64,000 bases of DNA, from positions 62,001 to 126,000 of the forward strand of contig JAFWCU010000034.1 of NCBI GenBank assembly GCA_017534305.1, in the 5' to 3' direction. Of this stretch, positions 32,200 through 41,464 are shown in pieces (position 1 is the first letter of the stretch; each line of letters starts with the position of its first letter). Source of the DNA: Clostridia bacterium. Its GTDB lineage: Bacteria; Bacillota; Clostridia; TANB77; CAG-465. A program made the position numbers and the translations under genes. The notes beneath the pieces were generated by a model. That model was not told the DNA's origin. It did no database searches and worked only from the letters and a program-made list of their open reading frames with translations.

Positions 32200-33051
32200 T
32201 TACTTTTTAACAATGTTTTTTATTACGTTTGTTTTTGTTCTATCTAATTTTTTAGTAAGTAAATCTCTTAAAGAATCTGCTGTCAAGTCTCTAATTAGTT
32301 TTCCACCTTCAGCAAGTGATATTGTACCAGTTTCTTCAGATACCACTACAACTAGTGCATCAGAGATTTCTGTTATACCAACTGCTGCTCTATGTCTTGT
32401 TCCTAAGTTTCTAGGAACTGATACTTCAGAAGCAAGTGGTAAGATACATTTTGCTGCTAGCATTTCAGATCCTGAAATAACTACTGCTCCATCATGAAGT
32501 GGAGTACGTGGCATAAATATGTTTTGAAGAAGTTCAGATGTAACTTTACCATTAATTGGTATTCCTTCTTTCATTACTTCTGATACTTTAGTGCTTCTTT
32601 CAAATACTATTAATGCACCAATTTGTTTCATTGACATTATTTCAACTGCTTTTGTTGTTTCAGAAATAGCATGTTTTACCATGATATTGTTGTCTACATC
32701 AAAAACATCTACTATTTTGCTTCTACCTAATTTTTCAAATACATTTCTAAGTTCTGGTTGAAATACTACTATTAGTAATATGATACCATAACTCATAAAG
32801 TTATCTAATACAAAGCTTAAAATTACCATATGAGATAATTTTGCAATTATATATATTATAGCTAGAAGTACTAATCCTTTAAATATTTGTCCTGCTCTAG
32901 TTTTCTTTATTATTCTTGCTAAGTATATTATTATTGCAATAACTAATATAATATCTATTGCTGCAATAACATATCTTACAGGACTTGTTAGATTTAGCGT
33001 ATCTACTATTACATTAAATACTCTACTAAGATATCTTATAACATTTTGCAT
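32200..33051 (-). CDS. cdaA: Diadenylate cyclase CdaA
   Basis: The 283 residues begin with three membrane helices (about 25-85) and continue into a DisA_N domain with the active-site motifs PLHDGAVVI (DGA, ~185) and NLGTRHRAAVGITE (RHR, ~215). It makes c-di-AMP, a second messenger for potassium and cell-wall homeostasis in Firmicutes. In many relatives cdaA is followed by cdaR and glmM; here it is followed instead by an unrecognised gene and greA, so the usual partner is absent from this locus. A small membrane protein gene lies immediately upstream. Call is firm. Confidence 0.96.
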   Translation of the reverse strand: MQNVIRYLSRVFNVIVDTLNLTSPVRYVIAAIDIILVIAIIIYLARIIKKTRAGQIFKGLVLLAIIYIIAKLSHMVILSFVLDNFMSYGIILLIVVFQPELRNVFEKLGRSKIVDVFDVDNNIMVKHAISETTKAVEIMSMKQIGALIVFERSTKVSEVMKEGIPINGKVTSELLQNIFMPRTPLHDGAVVISGSEMLAAKCILPLASEVSVPRNLGTRHRAAVGITEISDALVVVVSEETGTISLAEGGKLIRDLTADSLRDLLTKKLDRTKTNVIKNIVKK

Positions 33052-33066
33052 GGCTTCTCCACCTCA

Positions 33067-33192
33067 CTATTTAATTGCATATACAAGTGATGCAAACACT
33101 GAGAATACCATTGTAAAGATAATAATTCCAGCAACTACGTATGCTGTAATTGTTCTTGTTGATGCTGCATTTTCTTTTTTACTACTTTTCAT
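33067..33192 (-). CDS. Small single-pass membrane protein upstream of cdaA
   Basis: A 41-residue frame starts at ATG 33192 with AGGGGGAGA 7 bases upstream and stops at 33067, 16 bases before cdaA. It has a charged start (MKSSKKENAASTRT) and one transmembrane helix (YVVAGIIIFTMVFSVFASLV). The strong ribosome site, hydrophobic profile and position in a tight gene run support it as a real gene. It has the size and layout of the small DUF4044/Prli42-type membrane proteins of Firmicutes, but I cannot confirm that relation. A role near CdaA is possible; this is inference. Confidence 0.65.
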   Translation of the reverse strand: MKSSKKENAASTRTITAYVVAGIIIFTMVFSVFASLVYAIK

Positions 33193-33216
33193 ATAAATCT
33201 CCCCCTTACAAAAGTA

Positions 33217-34599
33217 CTATATATCAAATTTACCTTCAAACCAAGAATCTAGATCTGCGATTTTTACTCTTACTTGTTCCATTGTGTCTCTGTCTCTAAT
33301 TGTAACAGATTTATCTTCTTCTGATTCAAAGTCATAAGTTATACAATATGGTGTACCAATTTCATCTTGTCTTCTATATCTTTTACCTATAGATTGAGAT
33401 TCATCATAATCTACCATGTATTTTTTAGATAGCATTTCTTGTACTTCTTTTGCACCATCTGCTAATTTTTTAGATAGTGGAAGTACAGCTATTTTCATTG
33501 GTGCTAAGTATGGATGAAGATGTAGAACTACTCTTGTATCATCTTCAGATACTTTTTCTTCTTCGTATGCATTTGCAAGAAACGCAAGTGCAACTCTGTC
33601 TGCACCAAGAGATGGTTCTATACAATATGGTACATATTTTTCGTTAGTTTCAGGATCAGTATATGACATATCCTCTCCAGAGAATTTTTGGTGTTGAGAT
33701 AGGTCAAAATTTGTTCTATCTGCTATACCCCAAAGTTCTCCCCATCCAAATGGGAAATAGAATTCAATATCTGTTGTTGCATTTGAATAGTGAGATAATT
33801 CTTCTGGTGAATGGTCTCTAAGTCTCATGTTTTCTTCTTTCATACCTAGACTTAATAACCAATTTTTACAGAATTTTTTCCAATATTCGTGCCATTCTAG
33901 ATCGGTTCCAGGTTTGCAGAAGAATTCAAGTTCCATTTGTTCAAATTCTCTTGTTCTAAATGTAAAGTTACCAGGTGTTATTTCGTTTCTGAAAGCTTTA
34001 CCTACTTGAGCAATACCCATAGGAAGTTTTCTTCTTGTTGTTCTCATAACATTTTTATAGTTTACAAATATACCTTGAGCTGTTTCTGGTCTTAGATATA
34101 TTGTAGCTGTGCTATCTTCTGTAACACCTTGGAATGTTTTAAACATTAGATTAAATTTTCTAATATCTGTAAAGTTTGTTTTACCACATTTTGGACAAGG
34201 GATTTGGTTTTCTACGATAAAGTTAGATAGTTGCTCGTCTGTCATACCATCTGCTATCATATCTTTACCTTGTGAAAAAGCCCATTCTTCAATTAGCTTG
34301 TCTGCTCTATGTCTTGTTTTACATTCTTTACAGTCAATTAATGGATCACTAAATCCACCAACATGTCCTGATGCAACCCATGTTTGTGGGTTCATAAGAA
34401 TTGCTGCATCAAGTCCAACATTATATTTGTTTTCTTGTATGAATTTTTTTCTCCAAGCAGATTTTACATTATTTTTAAGTTCAACACCTAGTGGACCATA
34501 GTCCCAAGTGTTTGCAAGTCCACCGTAAATTTCTGAACCTGCATATATGATTCCTCTGTTTTTGCATAAATTAACTAGTTTTTCCATTGAATCTATCAT
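33217..34599 (-). CDS. glyQS: Glycyl-tRNA synthetase, single-chain class II
   Basis: The 460-residue protein is the homodimeric (alpha2) type: [60 protein letters not shown] (motif 2) and [16 protein letters not shown] (motif 3) are all present. It charges tRNA-Gly. It has the zinc-binding CxxC segment ([10 protein letters not shown]). The length is normal. It is followed after 24 bases by a small membrane protein and cdaA, and preceded by a 271-residue membrane-anchored protein 13 bases upstream. There is no T-box leader directly before it. Confidence 0.97.
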   Translation of the reverse strand: MIDSMEKLVNLCKNRGIIYAGSEIYGGLANTWDYGPLGVELKNNVKSAWRKKFIQENKYNVGLDAAILMNPQTWVASGHVGGFSDPLIDCKECKTRHRADKLIEEWAFSQGKDMIADGMTDEQLSNFIVENQIPCPKCGKTNFTDIRKFNLMFKTFQGVTEDSTATIYLRPETAQGIFVNYKNVMRTTRRKLPMGIAQVGKAFRNEITPGNFTFRTREFEQMELEFFCKPGTDLEWHEYWKKFCKNWLLSLGMKEENMRLRDHSPEELSHYSNATTDIEFYFPFGWGELWGIADRTNFDLSQHQKFSGEDMSYTDPETNEKYVPYCIEPSLGADRVALAFLANAYEEEKVSEDDTRVVLHLHPYLAPMKIAVLPLSKKLADGAKEVQEMLSKKYMVDYDESQSIGKRYRRQDEIGTPYCITYDFESEEDKSVTIRDRDTMEQVRVKIADLDSWFEGKFDI

Positions 34600-34612
34600 T
34601 ATTTACTGCCTC

Positions 34613-35428
34613 CTAATTGTCTACTTTCTCTATTACAATATCTATAACTTCAGCTTTCTTTGTAATACCATCGTTTTCGCCATTAAAAGCTATATGGAAT
34701 TTACCTTCTTGAATATAGTAATTTTCAAGGCCTGTTATTTCATAGTTGTAATCTGATTCTTTAACATATCCTTTTGAAATGATATATTCTTTAACTTGTT
34801 TTTTCATAATATCTTTATAGTCTTTTCCAAACATATCTAGTGCAATTGTATTCATATCCACAGTTGCTTTAGAAGATAAGTCTACATTATATACTGTAAT
34901 TTTTTCTGAAGTAACTTTTTGTGAATCTGCGTCAATTATTTGTTGTTTAACTACTAAAGATACTATTTTTTTAAGTCCAATAATATTTTCATAATATGTG
35001 TATGTAACATTAAAAGAATATTTGCTTTCTGCTTTTACCATTTGTTCTTTTAATGTTTCAAATCTTTTGTTATATTCATCTTTAATTTTTGAGTTTATCT
35101 CTTCTACTTCTTTACCATCTACATAGATGTTTGGTACATGAATGTTACTAACAAAGTTTGGTGTTGATTGGTCTGATGTACTTACGTCTTTGACTTCATA
35201 GTTCAAATTCATAAGTTGATCTAATTTCTCTGCATCAGATAAACCAACTTCTTCTAGCCCGTTTGATTCATTCATTGCCACTTCTCCTGAGAAGCCTAGC
35301 ATTCTAGGATTATCCTCAAAATTAATTAAATATGCTACAAAGCACCCTCCTAATATCAAAAAACATGTTACGATAATAGCAGGCCACTTTGATGTTCTTC
35401 GCTTTTCTGCAAATCTAATAGTCTCCAT
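34613..35428 (-). CDS. Membrane-anchored extracytoplasmic protein (DUF3298/DUF4163-like)
   Basis: The 271 residues begin with a short cytoplasmic stretch and one hydrophobic segment (WPAIIVTCFLILGGCFVAYL, ~15-34). A large extracytoplasmic domain follows, with NIHVPNIYVDGKEVEEINSK, YSFNVTYTYYENIIGLKKIV and a Ser/Glu-rich linker. The C-terminal layout (paired strands, then FHIAFNGENDGI) resembles DUF4163/DUF3298 domains found in peptidoglycan deacetylase PdaC and anti-sigma regulators. Catalytic roles are not apparent. It has its own promoter (35447-35475) and lies 13 bases before glyQS, so it is likely cotranscribed. Family call tentative. Confidence 0.6.
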   Translation of the reverse strand: METIRFAEKRRTSKWPAIIVTCFLILGGCFVAYLINFEDNPRMLGFSGEVAMNESNGLEEVGLSDAEKLDQLMNLNYEVKDVSTSDQSTPNFVSNIHVPNIYVDGKEVEEINSKIKDEYNKRFETLKEQMVKAESKYSFNVTYTYYENIIGLKKIVSLVVKQQIIDADSQKVTSEKITVYNVDLSSKATVDMNTIALDMFGKDYKDIMKKQVKEYIISKGYVKESDYNYEITGLENYYIQEGKFHIAFNGENDGITKKAEVIDIVIEKVDN

Positions 35429-35446
35429 TTTATCACCCTCGCGTAC

Positions 35447-35475
35447 ATTTTACTACAAAAAATAATGTATTTCAA
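35447..35475 (-). promoter_or_regulatory. Promoter upstream of the DUF3298-like gene and glyQS
   Basis: On the minus strand TTGAAA (35475-35470), 17 bp, TAAAAT (35452-35447), about 20 bases upstream of the ATG. Confidence 0.65.
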
Positions 35476-35508
35476 CATTATAACTTGTATTTCACAAGAT
35501 TTTCAAAA

Positions 35509-36339
35509 TTATGATATTCTTGAAATACCAACAATATTAATGTCTATTCCAAATAAGTTTATTCCTGTCATATTTTCTATTGTTTGTGCTGTTGCTTTTT
35601 GCACATTTTTACTTACTTCAGGAATACTCTTTCCAAACACAATTTTTAAATCCATTTCAATTCTCATTCCGTCAATATACTTCTCTGTAAATACTTTTTC
35701 TACCTTGTATACACCTTCAATTTCTCCTACAACATGAGTTATTATTTCTTTTATAACATTGTCTGAAATTCTAAATTTTCCAAGATAACTATAAGTTGGT
35801 CTTATAATTGTCTTTTCAGAACTTTCTGCTTCATACATGTTACTTGACTCACGTCTATAGATATCAAACATTCTAAGTGGATCTATAAAATAGCCACTAA
35901 ATTGTTTTTTTATTTCAAATGTAGGTACTGGTACAACATGTTTTCCTTCTTCGTTTCTAGATTTTCTTGCTTCTTCTATTTTTTCAGGAGTAGCAATGTC
36001 TTCTATATAAATTGTCTTTTGTATAGGTCCGAGTTTTAAGTTTTCTGCAATTTTTGCTACCATTTCGTCTGATGTACCAAGAAGTAGGATTTTATCTATT
36101 TTCTCTTTTTTAATAGCAGCAATCATTTCTTTTCTTCTATCTTCATAAAAGAAAATAGCAGCTTTAACTGAAGCGATTTTACTCGCCTCAGTTTTTGCTG
36201 ATTTTCCAGCTACTACTTTAGTTTCATTAATTAATATAGCATCGTCTATTATATATTTAATATCATATGACTTTGCAACTTTTAAAGCATTATAGCTTTT
36301 TCCTGTTCCTGTTTTTCCAACAAATGCATATACTTGCAT
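35509..36339 (-). CDS. P-loop NTPase fused to Asp23/Gls24 domain
   Basis: The first ~170 residues are a P-loop domain: the Walker A loop AFVGKTGTGKSYNALKVA starts at residue 5, followed by KYIIDDAILI and DKILLLGTSDEMVAKIAENL, but no clear Walker B. The last ~95 residues (YSYLGKFRISDNVIKEIITH, then KSIPEVSKNVQKATAQTIEN and NLFGIDINIVGI) match the Asp23 (alkaline shock protein) family. Asp23 proteins in Staphylococcus tether to the membrane through AmaP. A single protein with both parts is unusual; I know no assigned role. It lies 10 bases after pnp and 33 before a promoter of the next gene. Confidence 0.7.
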   Translation of the reverse strand: MQVYAFVGKTGTGKSYNALKVAKSYDIKYIIDDAILINETKVVAGKSAKTEASKIASVKAAIFFYEDRRKEMIAAIKKEKIDKILLLGTSDEMVAKIAENLKLGPIQKTIYIEDIATPEKIEEARKSRNEEGKHVVPVPTFEIKKQFSGYFIDPLRMFDIYRRESSNMYEAESSEKTIIRPTYSYLGKFRISDNVIKEIITHVVGEIEGVYKVEKVFTEKYIDGMRIEMDLKIVFGKSIPEVSKNVQKATAQTIENMTGINLFGIDINIVGISRIS

Positions 36340-36349
36340 CTAAACACCT

Positions 36350-38458
36350 CTAAACTTTCATTGCGTCTTTTGCTGATAGACTGAATTTTCCGTCTTCTTT
36401 TCCAAGTTCTATAACTTTAACTAAAATTTCATCTCCAACGTTTAGAACATCTTCTACTTTTTCTACTCTTTCTTTAGAAATTTTAGAAATATGTAATAAA
36501 CCTTCTTTTCCTGGAAGTATTTCTACTAAAGCTCCAAATGGGAATATTTTAGTAACTTTTCCCATGTAAACTTCATTTAATTCAACATCTTTAGTTAATG
36601 ATTCAATTATTGTAATTGCTTTGTCTAACATCTCTTGATCAACACCAGCAACATAAACTGTTCCATCATCTTCAATGTCAATTTTAACTCCAGTTTCATC
36701 TATAATTTTGTTAATTGTTTTTCCGCCTGAACCAATAACTGCTCCAATTTTTTCTGGATTTATTTTAATAATTTCAATTTTTGGTGCGTATTTTGATACT
36801 TGTGGTCTTGGTTCTGGTAAAGCTTTTAACATTACTTCATCTAGAATATAATTTCTAGCTTTGTGAGTTCTTGCAAAAGCTTCTTCTATTATTTCATATG
36901 ATAATCCGTCAATTTTTATATCTACTTGAATAGCTGTAATACCATTTTTTGTTCCAGCAACTTTAAAGTCCATATCTCCAAAGAAGTCTTCAATACCTTG
37001 AATATCTGTTACCATGATATAGTCATCTGTTGAACCATTCTTAGTAAATAGTCCAGTAGAGATACCTGCAACAGGAGCTTTGATTGGAACACCTGCATCC
37101 ATAAGTGCAAGAGTTGATCCACAAACACTTCCTTGTGATGTTGAACCATTAGAGCTTAATACTTCTGATACAACTCTTATTGTATATGGGAACTCTTCTT
37201 GAGAAGGTATAACTGGTTCTAGAGCACGTTCTGCTAAAGCTCCATGTCCTATTTCTCTTCTTCCTGGTCCACGAGAAGCTCTTGCCTCACCTACTGAGTA
37301 TGGAGGCATGTTGTAATGATGCATATATCTTTTTGTTTCTTCTTCATCTAGTCCATCAATTTCTTGAACATCTGAAGTAGAACCTAAGGTAACCATAGAT
37401 AATACTTGAGTTAGTCCTCTTGAGAATAATGCACTTCCGTGTACTCTTTCAAATAGTCCAACTTCTGCACTAAGTGGTCTTATTTCATCATCTTTTCTTC
37501 CATCAACACGTTTACCTTCTTTGATGATTAAATCTCTTACAGCTTGTTTTTCTGCTTTGTATAAAGCTTCAGCTACCATAGATTTATTTTCTTCGTATGT
37601 TTCTTCTCCGTATTTTGCTTTATATTCTTCAATTACGAAATCGTTTACAGCAGATACTTGATCATCTCTTGTGTTTTTATCTACTGTTTGTACAGCTTCT
37701 TTCATTTTATCATAAGCGATATCTTTAATGAATGCTGCTAAATCTTCTGGTATTGCAAAAGATTTATATTCTGCTTTTGGTTTACCAATTTCAGATTTTA
37801 TGCCTTGAATGAATTCACAAAGCTTTTTGATTTCTTCATGAGCTACTTTAATAGCTTCAAGCATTTTATCGTCTGGTACCTCGTTTGCTCCAGCTTCAAT
37901 CATACAAATTTTATCTGGAGTTGCAGATACTGTTAAATCTAGAATAGATTTTTCTCTTTGTGCTAAATCTGGGTTTAGAACGATTTCTCCATCAACAATA
38001 CCTACTTTTACAGTTCCTACTAAAACATCAAAAGGAATATCTGAGATATTTAAAGCAATTGATGCACCAACTGATGCTGGTATTTCTGGTAGGATGTCTG
38101 GATCTACAGCTAGTACTAGTGCATTAATTGCTGTATCATTTCTATAATCTTTTGGGAATAGTGGTCTAATAGGTCTATCTATTACACGTGATACTAGTAC
38201 TGCTTTTGTAGAAGGTTTACCTTCTCTTTTAATATACCCTCCTGGTATTTTTCCTACTGCATATAGTCTTTCATCATAATCTACAGATAATGGTAGAAAG
38301 TCTATACCTTCTTTTGGTTCTTTTGACATATTAACGTTAACAAGTACAGCAGTCTCGCCATATCTTACTAAACAAGAACCATTTGAAAGATTTGCCATCT
38401 TTCCTGTTTCTACAACAAGCTTTTTGCCTGCAAATGTAGTTTCAAATTTTTTAAACAT
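36350..38458 (-). CDS. pnp: Polynucleotide phosphorylase (PNPase)
   Basis: This 702-residue enzyme has two RNase PH domains (GKIPGGYIKREGKPSTKAV in the first; SRGLTQVLSMVTLGS and SNGSTSQGSVCGSTLALMDA in the second, the latter with the catalytic Asp) and C-terminal KH (VIGSGGKTINKIIDETGVKI) and S1 (VYMGKVTKIFPFGALVEILP) domains. It degrades RNA from the 3' end using phosphate. The length is normal. It starts behind AAGGAGG and has a 23-bp hairpin in its leader, which may allow RNase III-dependent control. Its promoter lies about 115 bases upstream. Confidence 0.97.
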   Translation of the reverse strand: MFKKFETTFAGKKLVVETGKMANLSNGSCLVRYGETAVLVNVNMSKEPKEGIDFLPLSVDYDERLYAVGKIPGGYIKREGKPSTKAVLVSRVIDRPIRPLFPKDYRNDTAINALVLAVDPDILPEIPASVGASIALNISDIPFDVLVGTVKVGIVDGEIVLNPDLAQREKSILDLTVSATPDKICMIEAGANEVPDDKMLEAIKVAHEEIKKLCEFIQGIKSEIGKPKAEYKSFAIPEDLAAFIKDIAYDKMKEAVQTVDKNTRDDQVSAVNDFVIEEYKAKYGEETYEENKSMVAEALYKAEKQAVRDLIIKEGKRVDGRKDDEIRPLSAEVGLFERVHGSALFSRGLTQVLSMVTLGSTSDVQEIDGLDEEETKRYMHHYNMPPYSVGEARASRGPGRREIGHGALAERALEPVIPSQEEFPYTIRVVSEVLSSNGSTSQGSVCGSTLALMDAGVPIKAPVAGISTGLFTKNGSTDDYIMVTDIQGIEDFFGDMDFKVAGTKNGITAIQVDIKIDGLSYEIIEEAFARTHKARNYILDEVMLKALPEPRPQVSKYAPKIEIIKINPEKIGAVIGSGGKTINKIIDETGVKIDIEDDGTVYVAGVDQEMLDKAITIIESLTKDVELNEVYMGKVTKIFPFGALVEILPGKEGLLHISKISKERVEKVEDVLNVGDEILVKVIELGKEDGKFSLSAKDAMKV

Positions 38459-38490
38459 TTTATTTCCTCCTTAAATCTACATTTAAGTCT

Positions 38491-38561
38491 CTATAGGTTT
38501 GTAATAATAATTTCTAAGCAATTATTTTACTCACAAATTATTACTACAATTACACCTATAG
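38491..38561 (-). promoter_or_regulatory. Long stem-loop in the pnp mRNA leader
   Basis: On the minus strand the 27 bases 38561-38535 fold with the 23 bases 38513-38491: 8 bp (CTATAGGT with ACCTATAG), a 4-base bulge (GTAA), 6 bp with one G-U pair, then 9 bp. That gives 23 pairs and a 21-base loop. It lies between promoter and start codon, ending about 30 bases before the ATG. The form resembles the RNase III-processed leader hairpin of E. coli pnp, which controls PNPase autoregulation. Confidence 0.65.
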
Positions 38562-38574
38562 TTACTCATTCCAT

Positions 38575-38603
38575 ATTATACTATAAATATAATATTAGTT
38601 CAA
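38575..38603 (-). promoter_or_regulatory. Promoter of pnp
   Basis: On the minus strand TTGAAC (38603-38598), 17 bp, TATAAT (38580-38575), giving a leader of roughly 110 bases. Confidence 0.75.
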
Positions 38604-38632
38604 GTAAATACAAAGAAACTCGGTCAAAAAAA

Positions 38633-38673
38633 TACATAAAAAAGTCCTAATTTGAAATTCAAATTAAGACTTT
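38633..38673 (-). terminator. Terminator after pknB
   Basis: AAAGTCTTAATTTG (38673-38660, minus strand) pairs with CAAATTAGGACTTT (38654-38641), one G-U pair, followed by a T-run, 11 bases beyond the pknB stop. Confidence 0.85.
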
Positions 38674-38684
38674 AATATTTTTAT

Positions 38685-40658
38685 CTAAAATGGTTCGTCA
38701 CCACTTTTAATTACAGAACCATTTACTAGTACTTCATAGCTTAGTTTTTCATAACCATTTACTGTAAATGAAAGTGCATTTTTTTCTTCATCATAAGCAA
38801 ATGTTGTGTTATTTAAAGCTCCACCATCAATACTTACTCTTACTGTTATATTATTTTTTTCTGTTCCTTCAGGAATTCCAGTTACAGTTAATGTTTTTTC
38901 TACAACTCTTCTGTTTACTGTAATTTTAATTAAATCTCCTTCTTTTAGAACATAGTTTTGTGAGTATGATTGATTTAGTACGATTCCATTAGATTTTGTT
39001 GAATCTTCTCCATAATCTATTTCAACTTTAAGTTTTAAATCTTCAAGTGTCTTTTTAGCATCTGATGCTGTTTTTCCAATTACATTTGGAACAACTACAG
39101 ATTCTTTTCCATCTCCAGAACTTACAACAACTTTAATTACACTACCATAAGGTCTGTCTACATCTTTGTAGTCTTGAGAAATTATTATTCCTTTTGCTAC
39201 TGTATCTGATACTTTATCTTCTTGTTCAACTATGAATCCTAGAGTATTTTCTAGTTCATATTTTGCTACTTTAATGTCTTTTCCTTCTTGGTTTGTTACT
39301 CTAACAAGTTTTGTCCCTTTTGATACAGTAACACTGATTATTTTTGAAGTTGTCTTTGTTCCTTGTTGAGGGTCTTGAGTAATAATCTTTCCTTCTTCAT
39401 ACTCTGAATTGTATTCTGAGCTTGTTTGGTTAATAGTATAACCTAGTGGCTCATATTTTTGTCTAACTTCATCAATTGACATTCCTACAATAGCAGGTAT
39501 TTCTATTTCATCCTCTTTTGTGCTTTTAATTATTTTTCTAATAAAATAACCAAATACTAATCCAACAATTAATATTGCTACAATTGAGCACACAATTATT
39601 ACTTTTTTCTTATTGTTTTTATTTTTATCTTTTTTATCTAAATCTTCAACATCACTTGCTTCTTCTTTTACTGGTTTTGGTGGTACATATGCACTACGTG
39701 AACCAGTTGATTGTCTAGTTCTAACATTTGGAACACTATTTTGTATTTCTTCATCTGTTAGTGTTGGTATTACTTGTGTCTCACCTGCTTGAACAGAACT
39801 AGATGGTCTTTGAGAAATTCCAGTTGTTGGTTTTGATAGAGCAATTGATATATCTGTTAGCATTTCTGATGCTGTTTGATATCTTGTTGCTGTAGATTTT
39901 TCCATTGCTTTTAGAATTATATCATTTAGTCCTCTACTTACCATTGGATTTACTTCAATTGGTGGTACAGGATCTTCTTGAATATGTTTTAGAGCTACAG
40001 ATACTGGGCTCTCTGCATCAAATGGAAGTTTTCCTGTAGCCATTTCATACATTACTACACCTAGTGAGTATAAATCTGATTTTGCATCTGTATAACCACC
40101 TTTTGCGTGTTCTGGTGAAAAATAATGTACTGATCCCATTGTTTTACCAAAACTTGTTATAGTTGCTGATGTAGTATTTGTTACTTTGGCAATTCCAAAG
40201 TCTGTTACTTTTGCAACAAGATTTTGATTTAGTATTATATTTTGAGGTTTTATATCTCAGTGAACAATATGTGCTTTATGTGCAGCTTCAAGAGCTGATG
40301 CAATTTGTGCTGCAATTTTTAAAGTTAGTTCACTAGATAGAGGTCCTTTTTCTTCTATATAATCTTTAAGAGTTTTACTTTCTAATAGTTCCATAACTAT
40401 ATAGCTAATACCTTTATCTTCTCCAACATCAAAAACTGATACTATATTTGGATGTATTAGAGAAGCTGCACTTTGAGCTTCTGTTCTAAATCTTTTTACA
40501 AATACTTCATCTTTTGAGTATTCATCTTTTAATACCTTAACTGCTACATATCTATTTAATAAATTATCTCTGGCTTTATATACTGTGGCCATTCCACCTT
40601 TTCCGACCACTTGAATAATTTCATACCTACCAGCAAGGATTTTACCAATTAATTCCAT
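38685..40658 (-). pseudogene. pknB: PASTA serine/threonine kinase PknB, in-frame TGA at the HRD arginine
   Basis: The frame from ATG 40658 (site AAAGGGGAG) to 38685 is a complete PASTA kinase of 657 codons except for one TGA at 40257-40259 (codon 134), exactly where the catalytic-loop Arg of V-H-R-D-I-K-P belongs (sequence reads VH-stop-DIKPQNI). Either side is intact: GKGGMATVYKARD, VAVKVLKDE, FGIAKVTNT, GSVHYFSPEHAKGG, a membrane helix (VIIVCSIVAILIVGLVFGYF) and three PASTA repeats. The kinase normally senses muropeptides and phosphorylates division and translation proteins. The stop would leave only the N-lobe. It may be a real mutation, a sequence error or readthrough. Confidence 0.85.
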
Positions 40659-40671
40659 AAATGTCTCCCCT

Positions 40672-41409
40672 TTATATTTCTATAACTATTACAGTTACAT
40701 TATCTGCGCCACCATTACGATTTGCATTATCCACTAAAGCATCTGAAAGTGTCATAAAATCTGATGATTTAATGATATCTAATATATTATCATTTTTAAC
40801 CATATTTGTTAGCCCATCTGAGCAAAGAAGTAAGAAACCATTTTCCTTAATAAGTGAATCTACCTTTACCTCGATACTACCAAATATTCCAAGTGCTTTT
40901 GTTAAAACATGCTTTTGTGGATGATTTTTAGCTTCAGATTTATCTATAATCTTTTTTCTTACTAATTCATTTACATACGTATCATCTACAGTTACTTGTT
41001 CAATATTTTCTTTATCTTTATCTATATAATATAATCTACTGTCTCCTACAGATTCATAGTATAGTTTATTATTTATTTTTGCAACTAACACTGCTGTTGT
41101 TCCCATTCCTTTATAGTTTGGATTTGTTATTTGCATGTTAAATATTTTTTCATTTGCAATTTTAATTACACTTACTAAAAAATCTTGTATTTCGTCTTGA
41201 TTTGATTGTTTTAGTTTTTCAATATTTGCTTCGAAATTATCTCTAATACAATTTACTGCAACTTTACTTGCTACTTCGCCACTAGAATATCCGCCAAGTC
41301 CATCGCATACAACAAACAAAGCATTTTCATCGTCATAAATTCTAGCATATAAGTTATCTTCATTATTTTCTCTTTTAAGTCCAACGTCTGTTCTAGCCGT
41401 ATACTTCAT
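40672..41409 (-). CDS. prpC: PP2C serine/threonine phosphatase PrpC/Stp
   Basis: This 245-residue phosphatase has the PP2C motifs in order: RTDVGLKRENNEDNL, LFVVCDGLGGYSSGEVAS (metal-binding DG), GMGTTAVLVA, YYESVGDSRLYYI, LLCSDGLTNMV and GGADNVTVIV. It removes phosphate from proteins modified by the kinase encoded next, 13 bases downstream, the usual PrpC-PknB pair of Firmicutes. The length is typical. It starts just after the rlmN stop (55 bases), probably in one unit with rlmN. Note this is a second, separate PP2C from the one at 13517. Confidence 0.95.
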   Translation of the reverse strand: MKYTARTDVGLKRENNEDNLYARIYDDENALFVVCDGLGGYSSGEVASKVAVNCIRDNFEANIEKLKQSNQDEIQDFLVSVIKIANEKIFNMQITNPNYKGMGTTAVLVAKINNKLYYESVGDSRLYYIDKDKENIEQVTVDDTYVNELVRKKIIDKSEAKNHPQKHVLTKALGIFGSIEVKVDSLIKENGFLLLCSDGLTNMVKNDNILDIIKSSDFMTLSDALVDNANRNGGADNVTVIVIEI

Positions 41410-41464
41410 AATTTCACCTCTTCATATTTATTTTACTAGTAAACAAAACAATTTTCAAGGGTTT

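Noticed and set aside
40257..40259. TGA in pknB as selenocysteine or a reassigned code
   Set aside because: No GC-rich hairpin follows the TGA as a bacterial SECIS would require, the position calls for Arg, and TGA ends other genes (53194, 53212), so it is not a sense codon.
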